From contig DAOVNE010000002.1 of NCBI GenBank assembly GCA_030630395.1, forward strand, positions 1-19,039: 19,039 nt of DNA, given 5' to 3'. This document shows positions 1 through 7,621 of this stretch, in pieces. Position 1 is the first letter of the stretch. Each line of letters starts with the position of its first letter. Position numbers and translations under genes: made by a program. The notes beneath the pieces are model-generated. The model made no database searches, had not been told where the DNA came from, and was given only the letters and a program-made list of their open reading frames with translations. Source of the stretch: Candidatus Eiseniibacteriota bacterium (GTDB taxonomy: Bacteria; Joyebacterota; Joyebacteria; Joyebacterales; Joyebacteraceae).

Positions 1-355
1 CCGCTTTCTGGATGTCGGAGACAAACGGGGCCGCCCAGATATAGGAGCAGACGACGACGTCGGGCCTGAACGTCTCTACCGCACGAAGCACCGAGCGACG
101 ACCGAGGGCTGTCAGGAATTTCGTGAAGGAACGGATCGGCGGAATGAGCGAATCCGGCTTGGGAAGCGGGATCGAGACGTAGCGCACACGGGCCGGGACT
201 CTCTCTTCTCTCTCTCGGAAGCTGTTCTCGTCTCTGCGCGAGTTGATCGGTGAGATGAACAGGATCTCCCAGTCCCGTGGGAAGCGCCGTATCATCTGGT
301 GCTTCCGCGACACCTGGGAGAGCCACTGAACTTCTGACAGATATAGGACCCGCAC
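1..355 (-). CDS. Glycosyltransferase, N-terminal part (cut by window edge)
   Basis: The first 118 residues of a protein that runs off the left edge. It opens with a beta strand (MRVLYLSEVQWLSQ) and a following RKHQMIRRFP segment. A second strand, WEILFISPIN, comes next, and later a strand RPDVVVCSYIW. This is the layout of the N-terminal Rossmann half of GT-B glycosyltransferases (GT4/GT1 type), where the W-x(n)-HQ stretch lies near the acceptor site. The sugar and acceptor cannot be told, and the donor-binding C-terminal half is outside the window. The GTG start at 355 is chosen because AGGAGG lies 5 nt upstream. An in-frame ATG at 400-398 is unlikely because it falls inside the spacer of the predicted promoter. 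The gene is divergent from the adenosine-kinase-family gene. The fold is likely; the exact family is less sure. Confidence 0.75.
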   Translation of the reverse strand, partial: MRVLYLSEVQWLSQVSRKHQMIRRFPRDWEILFISPINSRRDENSFREREERVPARVRYVSIPLPKPDSLIPPIRSFTKFLTALGRRSVLRAVETFRPDVVVCSYIWAAPFVSDIQKA

Positions 356-360
356 TCGTC

Positions 361-366
361 CCTCCT
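361..366 (-). promoter_or_regulatory. Ribosome binding site of the glycosyltransferase gene
   Basis: On the minus strand this reads AGGAGG, a full match to the anti-SD core, 5 nt before the GTG at 355. It decides the start in favour of GTG over the upstream ATG at 400. Confidence 0.75.
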
Positions 367-387
367 GGGTGAGCCACGCGTTGCCAC

Positions 388-416
388 AGTCTAGACGCAT
401 CCTCCCCCGAGGTCAA
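388..416 (-). promoter_or_regulatory. Sigma70-type promoter for the glycosyltransferase gene
   Basis: On the minus strand there is TTGACC (-35, 5 of 6 consensus, 411-416), a 17-bp spacer, then TAGACT (-10, 4 of 6, 388-393). The start of transcription would be near 381, giving a leader of about 25 nt before the GTG at 355. Its -35 box lies only 11 bp from that of the divergent plus-strand promoter, so one bound regulator could affect both. Confidence 0.6.
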
Positions 417-427
417 CTGCAAGGCTC

Positions 428-456
428 TTCACTCTCCCCCCGAACCGCGGTATGAT
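428..456 (+). promoter_or_regulatory. Sigma70-type promoter for the adenosine-specific-kinase-family gene
   Basis: TTCACT (-35, 4 of 6, 428-433), a 17-bp spacer, and TATGAT (-10, 5 of 6, 451-456). The predicted transcript starts near 463, about 43 nt before the ATG at 506. It also argues against a start at 452, which would overlap the -10 box. Confidence 0.6.
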
Positions 457-505
457 AACAACGATGTGTGTGACTGAACCGCCCACACGTGACAAGGAGA
501 AACCC

Positions 506-988
506 ATGGAGCTCAGGAGCATTCCCATCGAGTTCCCCGAGGGATCGAACATCATCCTCGGGCAGAGTCACTTCATCAAGACCGTCGAGGATCTGTACGA
601 GATCATGGTGACCTCTTCTCCGGTCGTGAAATTCGGGATCGCGTTTGCCGAGGCGTCCGGGCCGTGTCTCATCCGTCACGATGGCAACAGCGACAAGCTG
701 GAGAATGCGGCGGTCGCGATCATGGAGGCTGTCGGAGCCGGGCACACGTTCGTGATAGTCATGGAGGAAGCGTTCCCCATCAGTGTCCTCTCTGCGGTGA
801 AGGCGTGTCAGGAAGTGTGCTCCGTTTACTGCGCCACGGGGAATCCCGTCGAGGTAGTCGCGGCCGAAAACGGCAGCGGCAGGGGCATCCTGGGAGTTAT
901 CGATGGTTCTGCTCCGTTGGGTGTCGAGGGAACTCGGGATGCGGGGAAGCGCAGGGCGTTCTTGAGGACGATAGGCCACAAGAGATAG
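506..988 (+). CDS. Adenosine-specific kinase family protein (DUF355 / PF04008-like)
   Basis: A 160-residue protein matching, from memory, the small family annotated as adenosine-specific kinase, known mainly from archaea and scattered bacteria. Recognisable blocks are NIILGQSHFIKTVEDLYE near the N-terminus, KFGIAFAEASGPCLIRHDGN (Cys and Arg in a conserved loop), then FVIVMEEAFPISVLSAVKAC, YCATGNPVEVVAAE and the C-terminal GRGILGVIDGSAPLGVE. There is no signal peptide or membrane segment, so it should be cytosolic. Its length is close to full for the family. The ATG start has AAGGAG 7 nt upstream. The family's biochemical role rests on little evidence, so the substrate is uncertain. It is monocistronic: its own promoter lies upstream and a hairpin downstream. 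Confidence 0.85.
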   Translation: MELRSIPIEFPEGSNIILGQSHFIKTVEDLYEIMVTSSPVVKFGIAFAEASGPCLIRHDGNSDKLENAAVAIMEAVGAGHTFVIVMEEAFPISVLSAVKACQEVCSVYCATGNPVEVVAAENGSGRGILGVIDGSAPLGVEGTRDAGKRRAFLRTIGHKR

Positions 989-1052
989 CGCTCAGCGTGG
1001 CGGAGCCTCGGGGTCGTGCCCGCGCCCGGACACATCCACCATCGAAACAGAA

Positions 1053-1086
1053 GAACGAGGCGATCCCTTCACGGTTCGCCTCGTTC
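1053..1086. terminator. Bidirectional terminator between convergent genes
   Basis: An 11-bp perfect stem (GAACGAGGCGA with TCGCCTCGTTC) around a 12-nt loop. On the minus strand it is followed by TTCTGTTTCG, a fair T-rich tail. On the plus strand the tail is the weaker CGTATTATCTTG. It sits between the kinase-family gene and the converging zinc-ribbon gene and can serve both. Confidence 0.75.
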
Positions 1087-1125
1087 CGTATTATCTTGAG
1101 TTGAGTCTCACGCGCGCCGACTACG

Positions 1126-1479
1126 TCAGGAGAAGTAGTTCCTGATGAGCTTCCGCGCGTCGCTCTCCATCTCTCGCGGAATCATCACCATCTTCTCAAG
1201 CGCGGTCGGTTCCTCTGTAAAGAGCTCATCACTCAGGAAGCAGGGGATGCCGCCATCCTCGAGCAGCTCTCGTAGAAGTCCGATCCTGTCTTCGTCATCT
1301 GTTGACTCGATGACGATGAGACCGTCCGACGGAAGGTTGCTGTCGTCCACCGTCGGCGCCACATCGGGTTCCTCGACCTTGTCCATCAGAGGAACATCAC
1401 AGTTTGGACAGACGTCGATACCTGGTTCTTCGTAAACGGTTTCACACTCGGGACAGATGCGCACCCTGTAATCCTCCAC
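1126..1479 (-). CDS. Zinc-ribbon protein with DUF2007-like domain
   Basis: A 117-residue cytosolic protein in two parts. Residues 8-28 form a rubredoxin-like zinc ribbon with C9-x2-C12 and C24-x2-C27. After an acidic linker, residues 52-117 resemble DUF2007, often called a putative signal-transducing domain: LIVIESTDDEDRIGLLREL, a short GIPCFLSDE strand, then MVMIPREMESDARKLI. DUF2007 typically carries this alternation (I-x-V-x(n)-A-x(2)-L-x(2)-L-x(2)-GI-x-C). The role is unknown; metal binding by the ribbon is the only firm expectation. The start is GTG, with no strong SD and no usable alternative Met before residue 32. It converges on the kinase-family gene. Confidence 0.8.
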   Translation of the reverse strand: MEDYRVRICPECETVYEEPGIDVCPNCDVPLMDKVEEPDVAPTVDDSNLPSDGLIVIESTDDEDRIGLLRELLEDGGIPCFLSDELFTEEPTALEKMVMIPREMESDARKLIRNYFS

Positions 1480-1795
1480 GCTGTCGTTGGTGGGTGGCTC
1501 GAAGACGAACGACTAAGATATTAGCAACACGTCATCCGGAGTCAAACACAAAGTTACACTCTTCGTGTTCGCTCTTCGTCGTCGCGAAAGATGTTGAGTG
1601 TCTCGCGCGAGTTGGCACGGATTCTACACGTGGCAGATTGGCATCGGTCGGACGTCGGCCCGCCACATGTTGGCCGTGAATCCCGGATCGATACGCCGTC
1701 GGCCCGCCATCCAGTGCGGATTGACAACAGGCGCGGGTGGTACTAGCATCGGTGCGAATGCTAAGGAGCGAGCAACCAGTCAAAGGGAGGGCACA
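1480..1795. other. Divergent intergenic region (316 bp)
   Basis: Lies between the minus-strand zinc-ribbon gene and the plus-strand phosphoesterase gene. Apart from one good promoter for the latter (1721-1749) and its SD, I see no conserved gene or RNA. Reading frames that cross it have no SD and no protein-like composition. The promoter of the zinc-ribbon gene must lie here but no clear minus-strand pair was found. Confidence 0.5.
1721..1749 (+). promoter_or_regulatory. Sigma70-type promoter of the phosphoesterase / reductase operon
   Basis: TTGACA (-35, 6 of 6, 1721-1726), a 17-bp spacer and TAGCAT (-10, 4 of 6, 1744-1749). Transcription would begin near 1756, about 40 nt before the TTG start at 1796. 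This supports the short form of the protein over an N-terminal extension reaching back to 1598. Confidence 0.65.
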
Positions 1796-3583
1796 TTGAC
1801 AGCTCTACGGGTACGGGCAATCAGCACGGTGGCCGGAATGGCTCTTGCCGTTGCTCTGACGGGGTGCGCCGCGACGAACGTTGCGAAGGCGCCGGCGGTG
1901 GCTGAGCATGATGCGGAATTCCGGATGGTAATCCTGAGCGACAGGACGGGCGGGCATACGGAGGGCGTATACCCGGCCATAATCGACGAGATCAACCTTC
2001 TGAAGCCCGACATCGTCGTCACCGTGGGTGACCAGATAGAGGGCTATACCGACGATATGGAGGCCGTGAGCGCCGAATGGGACTCCGTACTGGCGTTTCT
2101 GGGCGAACTCGAAGCTCCCTGGTTCCTTATCGCCGGCAACCATGATATCTGGAGCGACGAGTCCGATTCCCTCTACACCCTGAAGACGGGACTCGCGACA
2201 TACTACTCGTTCGACTACGAGAGCACCCATTTCGTGATTCTCGACAACAGCAGGCTTGGGTCGTGGTCGGATATTTCTGACGAGCAGCTCACCTGGCTTG
2301 CCAAGGACCTCGAGACCCACCGCGAGTCGGCCAGAATCTTCGTCTTCTACCACAAGCCGTTCTGGGCGGCCTCGACGGCCAATGGCAACCCGGACGCCGT
2401 GCACGATCTGTTCGTTGAGTACGGCGTGGATGCCGTCTTCACCGGGCACTACCACCACTACTTCGCAGGGGAATACGACGGAATCCCGTACTCGAGCATA
2501 GGCAGTTCCGGCGGTCATATGTACCGGGCGGATCGCGAGCCTGTTGCGCGTGGCGAGTTCTTCCAGTTCGCGTGGGTCACGGTTGGAGACGGTGGTCACG
2601 ACCTGGCCATCATCCACGCGGGGAGCGTCCATCCCTGGGACGTCAACACGATCGCGAACGAGCGTGAGATGTCCAGGATCGAGGGGAGTCTCGTCTCCGT
2701 GAGCAGCATCCCGCTGGCCGAAGGCTCGGTCGAGTGGGTGGATGTGACCGTGACGATCGCGAATGAGGGGGTCGTTGCGATCCAGGATGAGGCCGGCTGG
2801 AATCTCCCGAAAGGGTGGGAGGCCGACCCCGAATCGTTCCAGGTTGAGATCGCTCCCGGTGAGACAGGCGAGTTTCCAGTCCGTCTGCGCAACGTGGGCG
2901 AGCTCTATCCTGTTCCGGATTTCAGCCTGACCTATCCTCTGACAAACGGCAGGACAATTGAAGCTACCGTGCCGCTCCGTGTCGTGAGATCTGCCTTCGC
3001 CCACGAACTCTCGCCGGCTCCGGGGATCGATGCAGTAGCCGATGACTGGCCGGGGCCCGCCTTCATATCGAGATTCTACCCTGCCCACGAGGGCCATGAG
3101 GTCGAGGGGAAGACAGCATTCGGCTTTGGGCACGATGCCGACCATCTCTATGTGATGGCCATCTGCGACGACCCGGAGGCCGAGGGCATTCAGGCCGCCG
3201 TCGAGGTGCGGGACGGACCCGTCTACATGGATGACTGCATCGGGTTCTTCTTCCATCCGGATCCGGACGAGATGGTCGTCTACCAGGTCTACGTGAACCC
3301 ACTGGGCACGGTTTTCGACCAGAGGATAACGTTCGACGAGAATATGCGTTACACGGTCGATGCATCGTGGGACGGAGAGTACAAGATCACCTGCCGGACG
3401 ACGGATGAAGGCTGGCGCGCGGAGGTGAGGCTGCCGTTCAGCTCATTCGGCGTGGGCTCTGGAGAGGCTGGAGTATGGGGCCTGAACTTCCGGCGCAAGC
3501 AGCACCGGACGCAGTCCCAGGCCGATTGGCAGGTTCCGATAGACTACAACCCGAAGACCTTCGGCGAGCTGATACTGGAGTAA
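1796..3583 (+). CDS. Metallophosphoesterase lipoprotein with CBM9-like C-terminal domain
   Basis: A 595-residue lipoprotein. The signal peptide ends in the lipobox LTGC (Cys24), so the protein is membrane-anchored outside the cytoplasm. Residues 42-275 are a calcineurin-like phosphoesterase: SDRTGG (D49) replaces the usual DxH, followed by GD (D79), GNHD (115-118), a His in FYHKP (H186), and GHYH (217-220). As I recall, SDRTGG is normal for one subfamily, so I do not read it as loss of activity. The middle (about 285-400) is an Ig-like linker. Residues 407-590 resemble the carbohydrate-binding family 9 fold (DDWPG, DHLYVMAICDD, DDCIGFFF, AEVRLPFSS, WGLNFRR). Substrate unknown; the CBM9-like part suggests a glycan or glycolipid target. 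The TTG start is chosen because AGGGAGG lies 5 nt before it and it gives a clean signal peptide. First gene of an operon with the reductase. Confidence 0.85.
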   Translation: MTALRVRAISTVAGMALAVALTGCAATNVAKAPAVAEHDAEFRMVILSDRTGGHTEGVYPAIIDEINLLKPDIVVTVGDQIEGYTDDMEAVSAEWDSVLAFLGELEAPWFLIAGNHDIWSDESDSLYTLKTGLATYYSFDYESTHFVILDNSRLGSWSDISDEQLTWLAKDLETHRESARIFVFYHKPFWAASTANGNPDAVHDLFVEYGVDAVFTGHYHHYFAGEYDGIPYSSIGSSGGHMYRADREPVARGEFFQFAWVTVGDGGHDLAIIHAGSVHPWDVNTIANEREMSRIEGSLVSVSSIPLAEGSVEWVDVTVTIANEGVVAIQDEAGWNLPKGWEADPESFQVEIAPGETGEFPVRLRNVGELYPVPDFSLTYPLTNGRTIEATVPLRVVRSAFAHELSPAPGIDAVADDWPGPAFISRFYPAHEGHEVEGKTAFGFGHDADHLYVMAICDDPEAEGIQAAVEVRDGPVYMDDCIGFFFHPDPDEMVVYQVYVNPLGTVFDQRITFDENMRYTVDASWDGEYKITCRTTDEGWRAEVRLPFSSFGVGSGEAGVWGLNFRRKQHRTQSQADWQVPIDYNPKTFGELILE

Positions 3584-3584
3584 C

Positions 3585-4715
3585 GTGAACGAGCGCTTCG
3601 ATCTCATAGTGGTGGGTGCAGGGCCTGCGGGAAGCAGTTGTGCTGAACGTGCGGCCGAGCTGGGTCTCCGCGTTGCTGTATTCGAGAAGGCGGTGTTTCC
3701 GCGCTCAAAGCCGTGTGCCGGTGGCCTCTCCTCGAGGACCCTGGGGCTCCTCGGTCCATCCGTCAACAGCATCATCCACCACAAGCTCAGAACCAGTGAG
3801 ATCTCGATCGGTCGGCGTGTGACCGTTACCTGGACCGGGCGTGACACATCAGTCGCAACGACCTCGCGGAAGGAACTCGATCAGTACCTTGCCGAGCGCG
3901 CGATACGTGCAGGGGCGCGTGTGGAATTTGGTGCTGCCGTTGATTCCGTCACCGACCTTGGTGACCGCGTAGAGATTGTGGTCGGTTCGCGCACTCTCAG
4001 CGCTCCCCATCTTGTGGCGGCCGATGGCGTCAGGGGCTCTATCCGCGGCATGGTCGGCATGCCGACACTCAGGCTCTCGGCCGCGGCATACGCGCGGGTA
4101 TTCCCCGATCGGTCCTCCGATCTCGAGCCGTTCCTCGACAGAGTGATGATCGATGGTGATGCGTGCCGCGGAGGATACGGCTGGATCTTCCCAAAGAGGG
4201 ATCATCTGAACATAGGCGTCTGTGGAACGGCGCCGCTTGGTCCGGATTACATCCGCGACGTCGATCGCTTCATCGAAAAGCGCGGTTTGAGCTCCTGGAG
4301 GATGGAAGGTCACTTCGCGCGGCCCACGCCGGCTGAGGTCAAACAGACGGGTCTCGCCAAGGGGCGCATCCTCGTGGTCGGTGATGCCGCCGGCCTGGCC
4401 GATCCGATAACGGGTGAGGGGATCTCCTATTCGATAGCGAGCGGTCGCCTGGCGGCCGAAGCGGCAAGCGAGGCAGAAGGCGGTGGATGGGAGGCGTCGA
4501 CGGTCTACCGCAGACGTGCCGCTCGGGAAATTGTGCCGGTGCTCAACCAGACGAGGCGGTTGGGCAGGTTTGTGCGTGCGCTCGGTCCCGGACCGATGAG
4601 TCTGGGGCTCAGGATTCCCGGAGCGGCAGCGAAGCTGGAATCGTGGATGCCGCGCCTGGGCTACGCCTCCGAGGGTGGGGTGCTTTCGATCGATACAAAG
4701 GGCCCCAGACGGTAG
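3585..4715 (+). CDS. Geranylgeranyl reductase family FAD-dependent oxidoreductase
   Basis: A 376-residue cytosolic or membrane-associated flavoprotein. FAD-binding motifs are in order: GAGPAG (11-16) in the first beta-alpha-beta unit, the acidic end of strand two (E34), the PCAGGLS motif (43-49) typical of the geranylgeranyl reductase family, an ADG segment (VAADGVRGSIRG), and GDAAGLADPITGEGI (266-280), which binds the FAD ribityl and pyrophosphate. The family saturates double bonds of isoprenoid chains (archaeal lipids, chlorophyll, quinones) but also includes halogenases and hydroxylases, so the substrate cannot be fixed. The GTG start lies 1 bp after the stop of the phosphoesterase gene with GGAG just before it, so the two are cotranscribed and probably translationally coupled. 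A shared lipid or quinone pathway is possible but not shown. Confidence 0.85.
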   Translation: MNERFDLIVVGAGPAGSSCAERAAELGLRVAVFEKAVFPRSKPCAGGLSSRTLGLLGPSVNSIIHHKLRTSEISIGRRVTVTWTGRDTSVATTSRKELDQYLAERAIRAGARVEFGAAVDSVTDLGDRVEIVVGSRTLSAPHLVAADGVRGSIRGMVGMPTLRLSAAAYARVFPDRSSDLEPFLDRVMIDGDACRGGYGWIFPKRDHLNIGVCGTAPLGPDYIRDVDRFIEKRGLSSWRMEGHFARPTPAEVKQTGLAKGRILVVGDAAGLADPITGEGISYSIASGRLAAEAASEAEGGGWEASTVYRRRAAREIVPVLNQTRRLGRFVRALGPGPMSLGLRIPGAAAKLESWMPRLGYASEGGVLSIDTKGPRR

Positions 4716-4740
4716 AGAACCCTTCCTGAACGACCAATTA

Positions 4741-4769
4741 TTGATTCTCTGAGCGTTCTGTGTTATTAT
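4741..4769 (+). promoter_or_regulatory. Sigma70-type promoter of the M14 carboxypeptidase gene
   Basis: TTGATT (-35, 4 of 6, 4741-4746), a 17-bp spacer and TATTAT (-10, 5 of 6, 4764-4769), within an A/T-rich patch that stands out from its surroundings. The leader would be about 65-70 nt. No hairpin separates it from the reductase gene, so some readthrough is possible. Confidence 0.65.
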
Positions 4770-4844
4770 AGTAAGCTAGGGTTAAATGTGTGGTACATGG
4801 GTGATTTCACGACGGTAGTTTCATCACGAAGGGAGCCGATGACC

Positions 4845-7481
4845 ATGGCGCGTGTCTCGAAGTCCTTTCTTACGGTTCTGATGGTGGCCGGCCTTCTGCT
4901 CGGTCTTGCGGCGGGAGTTACGGCGTCAGGTCCGGACGGACCGTATATCCAGGCGAGAGTTGAGTTCGCATCCATGGCGGACTGGTATCGATTCGTGAAC
5001 CTCGAGGGCATGGATGTTATGAAGTCCAAGCCCGGGCTGATGGTGGAGATAGTCACCAACGACGCCCAGATCGAGGAACTCCGTGCGCTCGGGTTCGGCG
5101 TGGAGGTGGAGATCGAGGACATGGCGGAGTTCTATGCCTCTCGTGTGCGCGGTCCCAACTTCGGTGATTTCCACACCTTCTCCGAGACCATCGACTTCAT
5201 CGACGGCCTCACCGCGGCGTACCCCTCTATCGTTGGTGAGAAGATAAGCATCGGAACGAGCATCGAGGGACGCGACGTCTGGGCGATCAAGATCTCGGAC
5301 AACCCGGGTGTGGATGAGACCGAGCCTGAGATTCTCCTCGACGGTCTCCATCACGCACGCGAGCCCATGTCGGTCGAGGTTCTTCTGCACTACATGACCT
5401 GGCTGACCTCGAACTACGGTACCGATCCGGAGGCCACGTTCCTCGTAGACAACCGGGAGATCTGGTTCGTCCCGGTCGTGAACCCGGACGGGTACTGCTA
5501 CAACGAGCTGACGGATCCAGGCGGCGGAGGTATGTGGCGGAAGAACCGACGCAACAACGCCGGCTCGTCCTGCTACGGAGTGGATCCAAACCGCAACTAC
5601 GACTACGAGTGGGGTGGAGTCGGAAGCTCCGGTGATCCTTGCAGCGAGACATATCGCGGCACGGCACCTCACTCTGAGCCTTGCATCCAGGCTTACGTGA
5701 GCTTTGTTGAAGCACGGGAATTCGTTACCAACATCACATTCCATTCGGTCGCGGGCATGGTTCTCCTGCCGTGGGGCTACACGAACGCTCATACGCCCGA
5801 CGACGCTACGTTCCGCGTGCTTGCCAACAACATGGCGCAGTACAACGGCTACCAGGTAGGGCAGGCAGGCGAGATTCTCTACAACTGCAGCGGGACGACG
5901 CCCGACTGGGCATACGGTGTCGAGGATATCTGGTCTCTGTGTGTTGAAGTCGCAGGAACCGGATTCTGGCCTGCCGAGAGTGAGATCCCGAGCCTGAACG
6001 CCGAGAACCTCTGGCCGCAGCAGTACATCTGTCGGGTCGCAGGAAGCTACCTTGCGGTGGACGGAACCACGTTCGCGGGCGGCAACGGCGATCAGCAGCC
6101 GGACGCCGGTGAGACTCTCGACCTCGTTGTTTCAATCGAGAACCAGGGAGTCATTGCCGGGGCCACCAATGTGAGCGTGGTCATCACGACGGATGACCCG
6201 TACGTCCAGCTCCATGACGCGAGCACGACACTGGGCTCGATCTCCGCGGGTTCGGCTGCCAACAACTCAGGCGACCCATTCTCGTTCTCGGTCGATGCGG
6301 GCACGCCCGACGGACATGGGTTGGTCCTCACGCTTGAGATAACGGGAGACGGGCTCTACATGGAGGAGACGCTCTCCTGGATGGTCGGGGAGCCGACGGT
6401 CGTCTTCTTCGACGATATGGAAAGCGGCACGGGCAACTGGGTCGAGAACGATGGCTACTGGGGGCTTACAAGCACGCAGTCGCATTCGCCTTCGACCTCA
6501 TACACCGACAGCCCGAGCGGCAACTACGGCAGCTACCGGAACACGTGGATTGAACTCGCCACGGCTATCGATTTCTCATCGGCGACCGCGGCAGATCTGT
6601 CGTTCTGGCATCGGGTCGATACCGAGGCGGACTACGATTACTGCTACGTCGAGGCCTCATCCGACGGCGGCGGAACGTGGTACCAGGTCGGACCGAAGTA
6701 CCACGGGAACAACTACGGATGGGAAGAGGTGGAGCTGTCTCTGAACGACTTCGTGGGTACCGCGAACTTTTCGCTGAGGTTCCGCTTCACGTCCGACACG
6801 TACGTGGAGGAGGACGGGTGGTACGTCGATGACGTGACGATCAGTGGCCCGCCGACCGGGAACGTGAAACCGACAGAACCGACGCTCTCCGATCCGCCGG
6901 ATGGCGGAACCGTGAGCAGCCCAACGCCGGACCTCACCGTGGTCAATTCGTACGATCCTGATCCGGGCGACGTGCTGACGTACGGATTCCAGGTGTACGA
7001 TGATGAACTCTGCACAAGTCTTGTCGCTTCAATGAGCGGCGTGACCGAGGGTTCAGGGACGACGTCGTGGACCGTGTCCTCGTCACTCGGCAGCGGCACA
7101 TACTACTGGCGCACCTACGCCGATGATGGTACGGAGCGCAGCCAGCTCATGGCGACGGCATCGTTCATCGTCGAGGAGACCGGGGTTCAGGACGCGGGGA
7201 TTGCGACGCTGGTTCTCCACCCGTCCCGGCCGAACCCGTTCGGCAGAGAGGCATCGCTGTCGTTTGAGCTCCCGACTCGGGCGAACGTGACCTTCGATAT
7301 ATACAGTGTTAACGGTCGCCTCGTGAGGACGCTCGTGGATGATGAGATGGACCCGGGCACCGTCGATGTGATGTGGGACGGTCGCGACGAGCATGGCCGC
7401 AGAGTGGGCAATGGCCTCTACTTCATGAAGCTGGTGGCAGGAGACGATGTGCGCCGCGGCAAGGTCATCGTCCTTAGGTAG
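4845..7481 (+). CDS. Secreted M14-family zinc carboxypeptidase with Ig, jelly-roll and FlgD-like C-terminal domains
   Basis: An 878-residue exported peptidase. After a Sec signal peptide (residues 2-28) comes a short prodomain-like part, then a full M14 (carboxypeptidase A/T type) domain: zinc ligands H170 and E173 (HHARE), the substrate-binding pair N249-R250 (DPNRN), third zinc ligand H300 (TFHS) and the catalytic E368 (CVEVAG). All key residues are present, so it should be active. Then follow an Ig-like domain (about 404-515), a MAM-like jelly roll (about 521-668, starting DDMESG), a fibronectin-III-like domain (about 675-778) and the FlgD-like C-terminal Ig domain (about 789-878, PSRPNPF ... 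IYSVNGRLVRTLV), typical of proteins exported by type IX-like routes in FCB bacteria. Start: GGGAG sits 9 nt before this ATG; the ATG 6 nt earlier (4839) is an alternative but lies too close to the SD. Confidence 0.92.
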   Translation: MARVSKSFLTVLMVAGLLLGLAAGVTASGPDGPYIQARVEFASMADWYRFVNLEGMDVMKSKPGLMVEIVTNDAQIEELRALGFGVEVEIEDMAEFYASRVRGPNFGDFHTFSETIDFIDGLTAAYPSIVGEKISIGTSIEGRDVWAIKISDNPGVDETEPEILLDGLHHAREPMSVEVLLHYMTWLTSNYGTDPEATFLVDNREIWFVPVVNPDGYCYNELTDPGGGGMWRKNRRNNAGSSCYGVDPNRNYDYEWGGVGSSGDPCSETYRGTAPHSEPCIQAYVSFVEAREFVTNITFHSVAGMVLLPWGYTNAHTPDDATFRVLANNMAQYNGYQVGQAGEILYNCSGTTPDWAYGVEDIWSLCVEVAGTGFWPAESEIPSLNAENLWPQQYICRVAGSYLAVDGTTFAGGNGDQQPDAGETLDLVVSIENQGVIAGATNVSVVITTDDPYVQLHDASTTLGSISAGSAANNSGDPFSFSVDAGTPDGHGLVLTLEITGDGLYMEETLSWMVGEPTVVFFDDMESGTGNWVENDGYWGLTSTQSHSPSTSYTDSPSGNYGSYRNTWIELATAIDFSSATAADLSFWHRVDTEADYDYCYVEASSDGGGTWYQVGPKYHGNNYGWEEVELSLNDFVGTANFSLRFRFTSDTYVEEDGWYVDDVTISGPPTGNVKPTEPTLSDPPDGGTVSSPTPDLTVVNSYDPDPGDVLTYGFQVYDDELCTSLVASMSGVTEGSGTTSWTVSSSLGSGTYYWRTYADDGTERSQLMATASFIVEETGVQDAGIATLVLHPSRPNPFGREASLSFELPTRANVTFDIYSVNGRLVRTLVDDEMDPGTVDVMWDGRDEHGRRVGNGLYFMKLVAGDDVRRGKVIVLR

Positions 7482-7508
7482 CGACAGACAACAACTTACG
7501 CACTTCAT

Positions 7509-7546
7509 GACCGGCTCTCTCCTGATGGGGGGAGCCGGTCTTTCTG
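7509..7546 (+). terminator. Rho-independent terminator after the carboxypeptidase gene
   Basis: A stem of up to 14 bp (GACCGGCTCTCTCC pairing with GGGGGGAGCCGGTC, two G-U pairs) closed by a TGAT tetraloop and followed by TTTCTGG. It begins 27 nt after the stop codon. Confidence 0.85.
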
Positions 7547-7621
7547 GAACACCCCTTGCAACGAAATGCCCATGTAGGCCCCCATTGGGGCTTCTCCAGG
7601 CATGTGATGAGGGGGTGTGTA

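Noticed and set aside
1598..1795. N-terminal extension of the phosphoesterase back to 1598
   Set aside because: It would cross a consensus -35 / -10 promoter, has no SD, and would bury the lipoprotein signal peptide 66 residues inside the protein.
1805..3256. 483-codon open frame antisense to the phosphoesterase gene
   Set aside because: It has shadow-type composition (many Val, Arg, Asp, His), no start signals and no motif, while the sense frame carries all phosphoesterase motifs.
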